NCBI RefSeq assembly: GCF_030813495.1
Contig: NZ_JAUSUI010000005.1
Location: 422,442-486,441 of the forward strand
DNA length: 64,000 nt
Direction of reading: 5' to 3'
DNA from: Ancylobacter polymorphus
Lineage (GTDB): Bacteria > Pseudomonadota > Alphaproteobacteria > Rhizobiales > Xanthobacteraceae
The stretch's first letter is position 1. Every line of letters begins with the position of its first letter. A model generated the notes under the pieces. That model was not told the origin of the DNA and did not search any database. It saw only the letters and a list, made by a program, of their open reading frames with translations. This document shows, piece after piece, positions 23,998-30,481 of this stretch. The position numbers were made by a program, and so were the translations under genes.

Positions 23998-24234
23998 TCA
24001 CTCCCGCACCCCGTAGCCCACCGCCTGGCGCTTTTCGTCGTCGGTGAGGAAGCTCGCCTCGTTCACCCGGCGCCACAGTGCCTCGCGCTCGCCATGCAGC
24101 ACCTCGATGGCGTCGAGGTCGGGCTCCAGCACCAGCCGGCCCGGCCCATAGGCGGGGCCGAGCCAGAGGGTGTGGCCGAGCTTGAGGCTGTGGCCGAGCT
24201 TGAGGCGCACCTCACGCGCTTTATCGCCATCCAT
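23998..24234 (-). pseudogene. Displaced 3' end of the GTA portal gene (g3 remnant)
   Basis: A 78-codon frame. Its last 55 or so residues (from LGPAYGPGRLVLEPD to QAVGYGVRE) repeat the C-terminus of the complete portal protein at 25137-26327 almost exactly. Its first 23 residues are unrelated and include a repeated LKLGH unit from an 18-bp tandem repeat (24171-24206). I read it as the original portal 3' end, cut off when the methyltransferase DNA entered. It keeps an ATG and could still be translated as a small protein. Confidence 0.8.
24003..24169. repeat. 167-bp direct duplication, left copy
   Basis: Matches 25142-25308 over 167 bp with only two differences (T/C near 24079 and C/T near 24153). 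The two copies flank the methyltransferase gene in direct orientation, 1139 bp apart, like a long target duplication. Confidence 0.93.
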
Positions 24235-24414
24235 CTACGGTAGCCGAATAACGCCACGCCTCTGAACCGGCGGTGCAGAGACATGCATCACGCATGCGCA
24301 TAGCCGGACGCAAAGAAAAATGCAATCTTAAGACCGAATAAATACACGAAGTAACAAATTTAATTCCATATTCTAAAATAGTTTCTTACATAACCGAGAT
24401 TTTATTAGTAAATT

Positions 24415-25134
24415 TTAATTTTCTTTCGATATATTTTTAATTCTATTGTAGGCAATATCAAAATATATCTTATTAGACTCGATGCCGATGTATGGCAAAC
24501 CCATCTTCAAGCACGCGACGCCAACAGTACCTGATCCCATAAATGGATCAATGATCGGACCTTCCATTATTTGGAGTAGATTGCACATGAGTTCTACCGG
24601 CTTCCCTGCCATATGGAGCCTGTCAGTAGGGGGGCGGCAGCGAAAGACCCCTGGCGCTGTGGCTCCCACCAAGCGTCGAGTTCCATTCGTTGCCCAAATC
24701 ACGTACTCGGCTTGATTGCGATATCTTCCTCGCTGAGGTCTGGCACATTCAGTCTTGTCCCAAGGGACGATGCCCCGCCAGACCCATCCTGCTGCCTGAA
24801 TGGCATCAGTTGTTATTGGCAACTGACGCCAGTCCGAAAAAACGCAACAGAGGGCCGAAGCCGGAACCTTCCTCCGCGCCTCACTCAGCCATAAGTTACA
24901 CCAAGCGAGATAGGAACGCTGATCGCGACTGTCTCCATCGAATTCGGGATACTTGCCTTGACGGAATGAGTATTTTCGGCTCGTCGACACGTCGCGGTTT
25001 GCGCGGAGCGCATTCGCGCTGGAGTAAGGCGGGTCGGTCAGGATGGAGCCTGCCGAAGCGGCGGGCAGCCCCTTAAGGACCTCGATCGCGTCGCCAAGGA
25101 AAAGCTGAATATTGCCTATTGCTTTGAGTTGCAT
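24415..25134 (-). CDS. DNA adenine-N6/cytosine-N4 methyltransferase inserted beside the GTA portal gene
   Basis: A 239-residue amino-methyltransferase. Catalytic motif IV DPPY at residues 34-37 comes before the SAM motif I (DPFMGSGTVGVA) near the C-terminus, the beta-class order. The start MQLKAIGN (25134) is 2 bp past the portal stop. Its downstream flank (24238-24470) is strikingly AT-rich against a GC-rich background, and the gene also has more A/T than its neighbours, signs of recent transfer. No restriction enzyme gene is seen beside it. A duplication of the portal 3' end flanks it. Confidence 0.92.
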   Translation of the reverse strand: MQLKAIGNIQLFLGDAIEVLKGLPAASAGSILTDPPYSSANALRANRDVSTSRKYSFRQGKYPEFDGDSRDQRSYLAWCNLWLSEARRKVPASALCCVFSDWRQLPITTDAIQAAGWVWRGIVPWDKTECARPQRGRYRNQAEYVIWATNGTRRLVGATAPGVFRCRPPTDRLHMAGKPVELMCNLLQIMEGPIIDPFMGSGTVGVACLKMGLPYIGIESNKIYFDIAYNRIKNISKEN

Positions 25135-25136
25135 AC

Positions 25137-26327
25137 TTATCCCCGCACCCCGTAGCCCACCGCCTGGCGCTTTTCGTCGTCGGTGAGGAAGCTCGCCTCG
25201 TTCACCCGGCGCCACAGCGCCTCGCGCTCGCCATGCAGCACCTCGATGGCGTCGAGGTCGGGCTCCAGCACCAGCCGGCCCGGCCCATAGGTGGGGCCGA
25301 GCCAGAGGCTGAGCTCGTGCAGCAGCCGGCGCCCCATCGGCAGGATGGTCTGGCGCCACAGCGCACGGTTGGCCTCGGCGTAATTGGCATAGGTGGCGTC
25401 GCCGGGAATGCCGAGCAGCATCGGCGGCACGCCGAAGGCGAGCGCGATCTCGCGCGCGGCGGCGTTCTTCGCCTCCAGGAAATCCATGTCGTGCGGGGTG
25501 AGCGAGAGCGGGCGCCAGTCGAGCCCGCCCTCCAGCAGCAGCGGCCTTCCGGCATTGCCGCTGCCGGAGAAATTCGCCTCCAGTTCCTCCTTCAGCCGGT
25601 CGAACTGCTCGTCGGAGAGATTGCCCGCCCCGCCATAGATCAGCGCGCCGGAGGGGCGCGCGGCATTGTCGAGCAGCGCCTTGTTCCAGGCGCCGGCGGC
25701 ATTGTGCAGGTCAAGCGCCATCTGCGCCGCCTCCAGCGGCGGGGCGCCGTAATGATCGTCGAGCGGGTTGAACAGCGCCACATGCAGGATGGGCGGCGGC
25801 ACCCCCTCCTGCACGAAGCGCACGGAGCGTCCTCCCGCCGTGTAGTCATAGGCCTGCGCCCAACCGTCCGGACCGGGCACGACGCGCATGCGGTCCGGGC
25901 GCAGCACATGGAGTTCGCGCGGCGCGCCGCCGAGGCTCACCGCCTCGACATAGGCATTGCCGGCCAGCAGCAGATGCGCGGCGAGCGCCTCCATCAGCCC
26001 CGGCCCGGCAAGGCGCGCATTCGGCTGCGCCAGCAGGTCGAGCAGCGGATGGGCGGCGCTCTCGCGCCCGTCCTCGCTCAGCAGCGGGCGCAATTCGCCC
26101 ACCCCCTGCGCGATCAGCCGCACGCAGCGATAGGCGATGGCGTTGCGCTGATAGCCCTCGCGGGCGAGCGCGCCATAGTCGCGCGGCGTCCATTGCGGCC
26201 GGTGGCCGGCGAGCAGCGCCACCAGCGCCTGGCTGCGCGAGGCTTTCGCCTCGGGCGGAACCGCCCGGCGACCGAACGGGAAGGGAAAGAGCTTCATGAA
26301 GGGGCTCCGGTTGAAAAGAGGCGTCAT
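25137..26327 (-). CDS. HK97-type portal protein (GTA g3), 3' end regenerated by duplication
   Basis: A 396-residue portal protein: RQALVALLAGHRPQW-like N-terminus, YQRNAIAYRCVRLIAQGV, LLLAGNAYVEAV, ALLDNAARPSGALIYGG, and a C-terminal FGVPPMLLGIPGDATYANYAEAN. It forms the DNA channel of the GTA head. The frame is intact, but the last 167 bp also occur at 24003-24169. The stop differs (VRG-TAA here, VRE-TGA in the remnant), so the insertion rebuilt a working end within one or two codons of the original. Confidence 0.94.
   Translation of the reverse strand: MTPLFNRSPFMKLFPFPFGRRAVPPEAKASRSQALVALLAGHRPQWTPRDYGALAREGYQRNAIAYRCVRLIAQGVGELRPLLSEDGRESAAHPLLDLLAQPNARLAGPGLMEALAAHLLLAGNAYVEAVSLGGAPRELHVLRPDRMRVVPGPDGWAQAYDYTAGGRSVRFVQEGVPPPILHVALFNPLDDHYGAPPLEAAQMALDLHNAAGAWNKALLDNAARPSGALIYGGAGNLSDEQFDRLKEELEANFSGSGNAGRPLLLEGGLDWRPLSLTPHDMDFLEAKNAAAREIALAFGVPPMLLGIPGDATYANYAEANRALWRQTILPMGRRLLHELSLWLGPTYGPGRLVLEPDLDAIEVLHGEREALWRRVNEASFLTDDEKRQAVGYGVRG
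25142..25308. repeat. 167-bp direct duplication, right copy (portal 3' end)
   Basis: Right-hand copy of the duplication flanking the methyltransferase; lies wholly inside the portal coding sequence. Identity stops abruptly on both sides (25141/24002 and 25309/24170). Confidence 0.93.
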
Positions 26328-26411
26328 CCCGGCCGAAGGCGAAGCCGCAGAGCCGGGATGGCGCGCCGGCGGGCCAACGATCCCGGATCGGCCTGCCGCC
26401 GTCCGGGATGC
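26323..26411. repeat. GTCATCCCGG-family palindromic repeat between terminase remnant and portal
   Basis: Starts GTCATCCCGGCCGAAGGCG and ends GTCCGGGATG. It fills most of the 105-bp gap between the terminase 3' end and the portal start. Confidence 0.7.
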
Positions 26412-26432
26412 CGCCGAACTTGGCGAAATCCC

Positions 26433-26567
26433 TCACACCCGCCGCACCCGTGGCGCCGTGGCGCGGGGCCCGAGCGCCAGCGCGGTGACGGCCCAGACCA
26501 GCGCGTCGAGCCGGTCGGGCGAGCGGCCATTGGAAAGACCGTCCGGCCCGAAATCGCACATCTCGTC
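26433..26567 (-). pseudogene. Truncated GTA large terminase (g2), last about 44 codons
   Basis: The minus frame ends with DEMCDFGPDGLSNGRSPDRL, then DALVWAVTALAL, the highly conserved C-terminal end of GTA/phage large terminases. Upstream of 26567 the frame continues but codes for unrelated sequence (…VVDSACISS), and from there the DNA is prophage. So ATPase and nuclease domains are absent from this locus. The 5' part, if it survives, should lie beyond the right end of the prophage, outside the window. Confidence 0.85.
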
Positions 26568-26590
26568 CGAAATTGACGAAATACAAGCGG
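26556..26590. other. Left prophage/GTA boundary (candidate attL)
   Basis: Composition and coding switch here: terminase C-terminal codons end near 26567, and the lower-GC prophage DNA starts with its first plus-strand gene at 26719. The core att sequence cannot be defined without the right junction. Placement is uncertain by some tens of bases. Confidence 0.5.
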
Positions 26591-26718
26591 AATCAACGAC
26601 GTGCGTTTTACCGAGGGTAGGCCGAAAAACCGTGAACAGGCCCGTAACATCGGGGCTGATTGTAAAGCGTTTTTTGGCCCCTCTCCCCAACGGAACCCCC
26701 AATGATTGGGATCGGCTC

Positions 26719-26961
26719 ATGACTGAATCGGAAATCGTTGCGATCCTGCGCCAGCACATCAAATGCGACGCCACCGGGCTCTCGCCATCCGTCGCGAGTG
26801 TGTACCTCGTAGGTTTTGAAGAGGCGGCGCAGGCCCTACTTGAGCGGCTTGAGGTACGGGATACCGCGCTCCGGCTGATCGCTTCCTGCGCCAGCCACGC
26901 GCCGGGCGATGTTGTGGATATCGCGCGTTCCGCGCTTCGCGGAGACCCCCGCCATGACTGA
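26719..26961 (+). CDS. Hypothetical prophage protein (left arm)
   Basis: An 80-residue acidic, helical protein (MTESEIVAILRQHIKCD...), first gene after the GTA boundary. An upstream AT-rich stretch (26640-26690, with TTGTAAAGCGTTTTTT) could hold a promoter. Its 3' end overlaps the next gene by 8 bp. Family not recognised. Confidence 0.65.
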   Translation: MTESEIVAILRQHIKCDATGLSPSVASVYLVGFEEAAQALLERLEVRDTALRLIASCASHAPGDVVDIARSALRGDPRHD

Positions 26962-27280
26962 CCACCTCACCCCGTCCGCGCCAGGAGCGCGGGAAGAACA
27001 GTACCGCATTAAGCCGCTGGTATGGGTTTGCTCAAGCCACGATGACGGGAGCATCTACCTGCGCGCGGGTACCCCATTCGGCACTTACAAAGTTAGCTAT
27101 GAGCCGGGCCAGGGTTGGCGCTGGGGATATTGCTTTGACGAGTACTATGACGAGGACGATGGCCCCTGCGACGGCGAAGACGACGGCATGGACCGCGCTT
27201 GGGCGAATTGGCTTGAGCGAATCTCTGATGCTCTAGAGCCCACCGGCCGCACCGCTCTCTCGGAGGCCGGCCATGAGTGA
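26954..27280 (+). CDS. Hypothetical acidic prophage protein
   Basis: A 108-residue protein. After REEQYRIKPLVWV it has a tryptophan/tyrosine-rich core (YKVSYEPGQGWRWGYCFDEYYDEDDG) with a long acidic run, and ends with a helical segment. The RIKPLVW opening followed by a compact small domain is frequent among phage early proteins of unknown role. Coupled to both neighbours by 8-bp overlaps. Confidence 0.65.
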   Translation: MTDHLTPSAPGAREEQYRIKPLVWVCSSHDDGSIYLRAGTPFGTYKVSYEPGQGWRWGYCFDEYYDEDDGPCDGEDDGMDRAWANWLERISDALEPTGRTALSEAGHE

Positions 27281-27797
27281 GGGGGAGGTAAAGTCAGGCC
27301 CGCAATGGGCTAGACTGATTAAGCGACTACTCAACCCTCCTTTTGGGACGGATACGAGCGAGCGTCTTCTTATGGGCGAAGCGGCTGATGCTATTCGATA
27401 TCTTTTGGAGAGGGTTTCGCCTGTTAGCGAAGCGCTTATTACAGAAGTAACCGAGTGGCGTGGATGCGCACTCTATGATCCAACAATGGAGGGGCCCCGG
27501 TTTAAAGGGTGGGACCGCTCGGCATTGGAGCGTTGTCGCGCGACCGCTGAGAAAGCCGGCGCTGTCCCCCTGCCTCCGCGAGATTGCGCCGTTGACGCAC
27601 AAACCTCACTCGCCTCCCTCACCACCCAGCTAGAAGCCGAGCGCGAGCGGGCGACCAAGGCCGAAGAACGCTGCGAAGCCTACAAGGGGCAGGTAGAGGC
27701 CGGGGCGAAGGAGATTGGTCGGTTAACGGACGCGTTGCTCAGATGCGCCCTTTTCCAGCGCGGGGCCCTCAAGACCGGGGAGCCCTCCCATGACTGA
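27273..27797 (+). CDS. Hypothetical prophage protein with C-terminal coiled coil
   Basis: A 174-residue protein. Residues 30-50 (ERLLMGEAADAIRYLLERV) are helical; residues 110-155 (SLTTQLEAERERATKAEERCEAYKGQVEAGAKEIGRL) form a clear coiled coil. This layout is typical of ead/Ea22-like accessory phage proteins. No catalytic motif seen. Confidence 0.65.
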   Translation: MSEGEVKSGPQWARLIKRLLNPPFGTDTSERLLMGEAADAIRYLLERVSPVSEALITEVTEWRGCALYDPTMEGPRFKGWDRSALERCRATAEKAGAVPLPPRDCAVDAQTSLASLTTQLEAERERATKAEERCEAYKGQVEAGAKEIGRLTDALLRCALFQRGALKTGEPSHD

Positions 27798-28020
27798 GGC
27801 CCCGACTGTTCTCGACGAAGACCTGCGCTTGGCCGGCTTCACCGAAGCGGCCCGGCAATTCCCGCGCTCTGATGCGGCCTTTGCCGCGATCTGCGCATGG
27901 AACAATGTCAGCCCCGCAAACGCCCCGGCAGCTTGGCGCTATTTCCCGAACGCCGCGACGCGAGATGCTTGGGAGCGTGTGGTGTCCGCCCTCATAGCCA
28001 AGGAGGAGAGCAATGCTTAA
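27790..28020 (+). CDS. Hypothetical prophage protein
   Basis: A 76-residue protein (MTEAPTVLDEDLRLAGFTEA...) with WNNVSPANAPAAWRYFPNA in the middle. It starts within the last codons of the upstream gene and ends 8 bp inside the next, so it belongs to the coupled left-arm string. Family not recognised. Confidence 0.6.
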   Translation: MTEAPTVLDEDLRLAGFTEAARQFPRSDAAFAAICAWNNVSPANAPAAWRYFPNAATRDAWERVVSALIAKEESNA

Positions 28021-28138
28021 CCTCCTCCGCCGCCTCTTGCGCTGGCTGATACAGCCAGGGTGCCCGGCCGCCTGCCCGAAGCGCGGGCCGGGCGGGGAGA
28101 TGTGCCGCGACTGCTACGATTGGTGGGCGATCAAGTGA
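28013..28138 (+). CDS. Tiny Cys-rich prophage protein
   Basis: A 41-residue protein: amphipathic basic N-terminus (MLNLLRRLLRWLIQP), then CPAAC, and later CRDC before the YDWW ending. Four cysteines in two CxnC pairs suggest a small zinc-binding fold. Starts overlap the upstream stop by 8 bp and its TGA overlaps the next GTG start (GTGA). Confidence 0.5.
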   Translation: MLNLLRRLLRWLIQPGCPAACPKRGPGGEMCRDCYDWWAIK

Positions 28139-28338
28139 GGCGATGCCTGCACTTTGTCGGCTTCCGGGGCGATGAGTACACATCGGCCGTTCGCGCTTTC
28201 GGGCGGCCTGACTTCATTCACCGCTGGTGGGATACTCGCGCCCGCCGAGAGATTGCCGATGGAGATCTGATCGTATTTGCTCGCGGGGATGAGCATCAAG
28301 AGCCCTCCCGCTTCACCGCACCGGACATAGAGGAGTGA
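28135..28338 (+). CDS. Conserved phage protein, GDEYTSA type
   Basis: A 67-residue protein starting at GTG 28135. It reads LHFVGFRGDEYTSAVRAFG, then FIHRWWDTRARREIADGDLIVF and ends FTAPDIEE. I have seen this pattern in many Rhizobiales prophages (FVGFRGDEY..A..VFG.PDFIHR.WD.RA). Function unknown. Confidence 0.7.
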   Translation: MRRCLHFVGFRGDEYTSAVRAFGRPDFIHRWWDTRARREIADGDLIVFARGDEHQEPSRFTAPDIEE

Positions 28339-28341
28339 GGG

Positions 28342-28563
28342 ATGGCCTATATCCCGATCCATCGCAAACTGACGTTGCAGGAATATTCCGAGGCATTGGA
28401 TGAAGCCCTGACCCTCCGCGAAGAGTCAGCAGCAAACTGGATAAGGGCTCACAAGTTTGAATACGCCCTCCGCGCCATCATAGACCGCGCCGACAACGGC
28501 ACGCTAGGATCGTCTAAGGTGCAGGATATGCGCAAGCTGGCAGAGGAGGCGTTGGGAGAGTGA
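28342..28563 (+). CDS. Hypothetical helical prophage protein
   Basis: A 73-residue protein, probably all-helical (YSEALDEALTLREESAANWIRAHKFEYALRAIIDRAD). GAGTGAGGG precedes the ATG as a ribosome-binding site, the same spacing as the next gene, indicating one operon. Family not recognised. Confidence 0.6.
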   Translation: MAYIPIHRKLTLQEYSEALDEALTLREESAANWIRAHKFEYALRAIIDRADNGTLGSSKVQDMRKLAEEALGE

Positions 28564-28566
28564 GGG

Positions 28567-28884
28567 ATGCAAATCTTTGACGAAATGGCGAAGATGACGC
28601 GCGAGAAATTCCAGGAAATCCGCGCTGCCATACTGGACGGCTATACGCCACCGGCAGAACCTACGGGACGGATGTGCCAAGTCATGGCCATGGCGGAAGA
28701 GGCCGAGAGGCGAGCTGAGCTAGAGGCTCACATTGAAGAGGCGGGGCGAGAAGAGGTCTTTGCCCATGCGCGTGCGCTAGGCTGGACGGGCGGCGCTCCT
28801 ATGTGGGTATGGCACGCTATCGCGTCTGAGGTGCAGTCGCGGAAGATGGCACAGAACAGCCCTAAATCCCCGCAATCTGACTGA
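28567..28884 (+). CDS. Hypothetical prophage protein, last gene of the left arm
   Basis: A 105-residue helical protein with a MAMAEEAERRAELEAHIEEAGREE coiled segment and an aromatic LGWTGGAPMWVWHAIASEV stretch. Its 3' end overlaps the convergent minus-strand gene at 28862-29080 by 23 bp, marking the meeting point of the two transcription units; no terminator hairpin is evident. Confidence 0.6.
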   Translation: MQIFDEMAKMTREKFQEIRAAILDGYTPPAEPTGRMCQVMAMAEEAERRAELEAHIEEAGREEVFAHARALGWTGGAPMWVWHAIASEVQSRKMAQNSPKSPQSD

Positions 28885-29080
28885 GGAACCCCGCTGGCCA
28901 TTCGCCCTCATAAGCCTCTAGCCGGCGCTTCCTGACCTCTCGCATGATGAGCCGGGCACGCTCCTCCCATTCGTCTGGCGTGCCTATGCCTGACCATCCG
29001 GGGCCTTCGAACAAAAGGCGGCCGGTCGGCTCGTGAAAGGCGGCGCGGGTCAGCTGATCCGCAGCCAATGCCGAACCCAA
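28862..29080 (-). CDS. Hypothetical prophage protein, end of the late operon
   Basis: About 72 residues if TTG 29080 is used; TTG 29068 is also possible. Contains LLFEGPGWSGIGTPDEWEERARLIMREV. It is the last gene of the minus-strand late region and overlaps the upstream gene by up to 31 bp. Family not recognised. Confidence 0.5.
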   Translation of the reverse strand: MGSALAADQLTRAAFHEPTGRLLFEGPGWSGIGTPDEWEERARLIMREVRKRRLEAYEGEWPAGFLSQIAGI

Positions 29081-29385
29081 TTTACCGCCACGTCGCCGGC
29101 ATAAACGACCATCCCGCCCACGGACATGCCGCCTAGAGCTATCATTCCCGCAAAACCGATGCCAATTTGTTTCATCCGCTTGAAGTCGTCCGTCTGGGGC
29201 TTAATTTCTTCGTTCAAAGTTTTTTCGATGGCATCGAACCGAGCTTCGCTCTTGTCGCGGTGCTGGGCAGAGACAGCAACGTCGACATGCACTGCGGTCT
29301 TCAATTCGGCTAGTTCGGCGTAAAGATCGTCCTGCTTGCGCATCAGGTCGCGCATCATTCCGACAAGCTCGTCATGAAGCCCCAT
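29050..29385 (-). CDS. Tail-anchored coiled-coil protein, holin/antiholin-like
   Basis: A 111-residue protein. The N-terminal two thirds are a charged coiled coil (MMRDLMRKQDDLYAELAELKTAV..., EARFDAIEKTLNEEI), followed by one membrane helix (IGIGFAGMIALGGMSVGGMVVYAG). This plan is seen in hemolysin XhlA-like and DUF1515-like phage proteins of lysis modules. I chose ATG 29385, which overlaps the o-spanin stop as TGATG. Holin function is inferred. Confidence 0.65.
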   Translation of the reverse strand: MGLHDELVGMMRDLMRKQDDLYAELAELKTAVHVDVAVSAQHRDKSEARFDAIEKTLNEEIKPQTDDFKRMKQIGIGFAGMIALGGMSVGGMVVYAGDVAVNWVRHWLRIS

Positions 29386-29588
29386 CAGCGCCACCCACAG
29401 GCCGCTTTGCCGGCGGCGTTGTGAGCCTTTACTTGGCGCTTCGTCGGGTCAGTGTCGGCGCTAGCCCATGTGATCGGCCGGAATATCCGGCACTCAGTCC
29501 CGGCGCCAACCGTCGTTTTCGAGCAAGCCCCCAGAATCGGAGCCGCGCTCAGAAGCAGCGCGAGCGGCAGAAGCCTTGTCTTCAGCAT
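29385..29588 (-). CDS. Rz1-like o-spanin lipoprotein (prophage)
   Basis: A 67-residue lipoprotein: signal MLKTRLLPLALLL..., lipobox ILGAC with Cys22, and the same FRPITW / DTDPT / RQVKAHNA / CGWR domain as the GTA o-spanin at 5737-5940. Overlaps the i-spanin 3' end by 95 bp in another frame. Confidence 0.75.
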   Translation of the reverse strand: MLKTRLLPLALLLSAAPILGACSKTTVGAGTECRIFRPITWASADTDPTKRQVKAHNAAGKAACGWR

Positions 29589-29733
29589 CACGATTGACCT
29601 TCTCAATACGCGCGCGCTCTTTCTCAGCGCCGACAGATTCAAAATGTTTGATGGCCCAGAACGCCGCGCCGACGATGGCGAGCGCGATAAGCAGGTAGCG
29701 TCCGATGGGGCCAAGGATGAACGCCAGCATCAC
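29494..29733 (-). CDS. Rz-like i-spanin (prophage)
   Basis: A 79-residue protein (GTG 29733 or ATG 29730): N-terminal helix LLIALAIVGAAFWAI, then a charged helical tail (EKERARIEKVNRDAEDKASAARAA). Embeds the o-spanin start in another frame. Start overlaps the lysozyme stop, mirroring the GTA cassette. Confidence 0.75.
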   Translation of the reverse strand: MMLAFILGPIGRYLLIALAIVGAAFWAIKHFESVGAEKERARIEKVNRDAEDKASAARAASERGSDSGGLLENDGWRRD

Positions 29734-30455
29734 GCCAGCCCCGCATCAGAGCGCGAGCGCTTCCACACCCCATAGATGGTGAAGGCGATGCCGGCGATAG
29801 TGAGCGCAAGGAAGACGTACTTGGCAATGTCGAGGGCTTCCGTCAGGGGAGAAATCTGTTCCGCCCCGGTGCGCGCGAGATCGGCGATAACGTCCGTCGC
29901 CGCTGTCCCGGCCATGCCGGTTCCGGTGGCGATAGCGCCCTTTCCTTCGGTGCTCTTGGCGACTGCCGGCTTCGGCTTAGGCTCAATATACTGCGAGGCC
30001 ACGTACTCACCACGCGCCCACAGGCCGGCCTCAGCGGCGCGGCGGTTGGACAGGCCCCGGAGCGCCTTCCCGCCAGCCTTGTTCCATTTCGCCAGTTCGC
30101 CCGGCACCGCGTCGTAATTGCCGGCGTTGAGTTTCTTGAGCAGGGTGGATTTGCGGAAGTTTCCAGCCCCCACATTGTAGGTGAACGATACCAGGGCCGC
30201 GAATTGGTTGTCGGACAATTCTACCCTGACGGCTTGGGCAACCGCCGCCTCGTATTGGCCAAGATCGCGCTTTAGGATTTCGTCGGCTTCCGCGTCCGTA
30301 ATCCGTAAGCCGGGCGTGACCTTAGGCGGGCCAGCATTGTCGGTGTGACCGTAGCCTATCGTCCAGATGCCAACGGGGTCTTGGTAGGCGACAAGCTCCT
30401 TGCCCTCCCATTGTTTGATGAGCCGAAGCCCCTCGGCGTTTATTTTGCGAGGCAT
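29730..30455 (-). CDS. T4-type lysozyme (GH24) endolysin with C-terminal membrane helix
   Basis: A 241-residue GH24 lysozyme. The triad has the classical E-8aa-D-5aa-T spacing: Glu17 (IKQWEGKE), Asp26, Thr32 in WTIGYGHT. The conserved FAALVSFTYNVG and GLSNRRAAEAGLW segments follow (about residues 82-150). The C-terminal 90 residues are a linker plus a membrane helix (YVFLALTIAGIAFTIYGVW). ATG 30455 is preceded by GGAG. No signal peptide is seen, so a holin or the C-terminal helix must provide access to the wall. Confidence 0.93.
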   Translation of the reverse strand: MPRKINAEGLRLIKQWEGKELVAYQDPVGIWTIGYGHTDNAGPPKVTPGLRITDAEADEILKRDLGQYEAAVAQAVRVELSDNQFAALVSFTYNVGAGNFRKSTLLKKLNAGNYDAVPGELAKWNKAGGKALRGLSNRRAAEAGLWARGEYVASQYIEPKPKPAVAKSTEGKGAIATGTGMAGTAATDVIADLARTGAEQISPLTEALDIAKYVFLALTIAGIAFTIYGVWKRSRSDAGLA

Positions 30456-30481
30456 GGCAGTCTCCATATGGGAAGGGATGG

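Noticed and set aside
25142..25359. N-terminal extension of the methyltransferase frame into the portal gene
   Set aside because: It is an out-of-frame reading of the portal 3' end; the methyltransferase domain begins at MQLKAIGN (25134).
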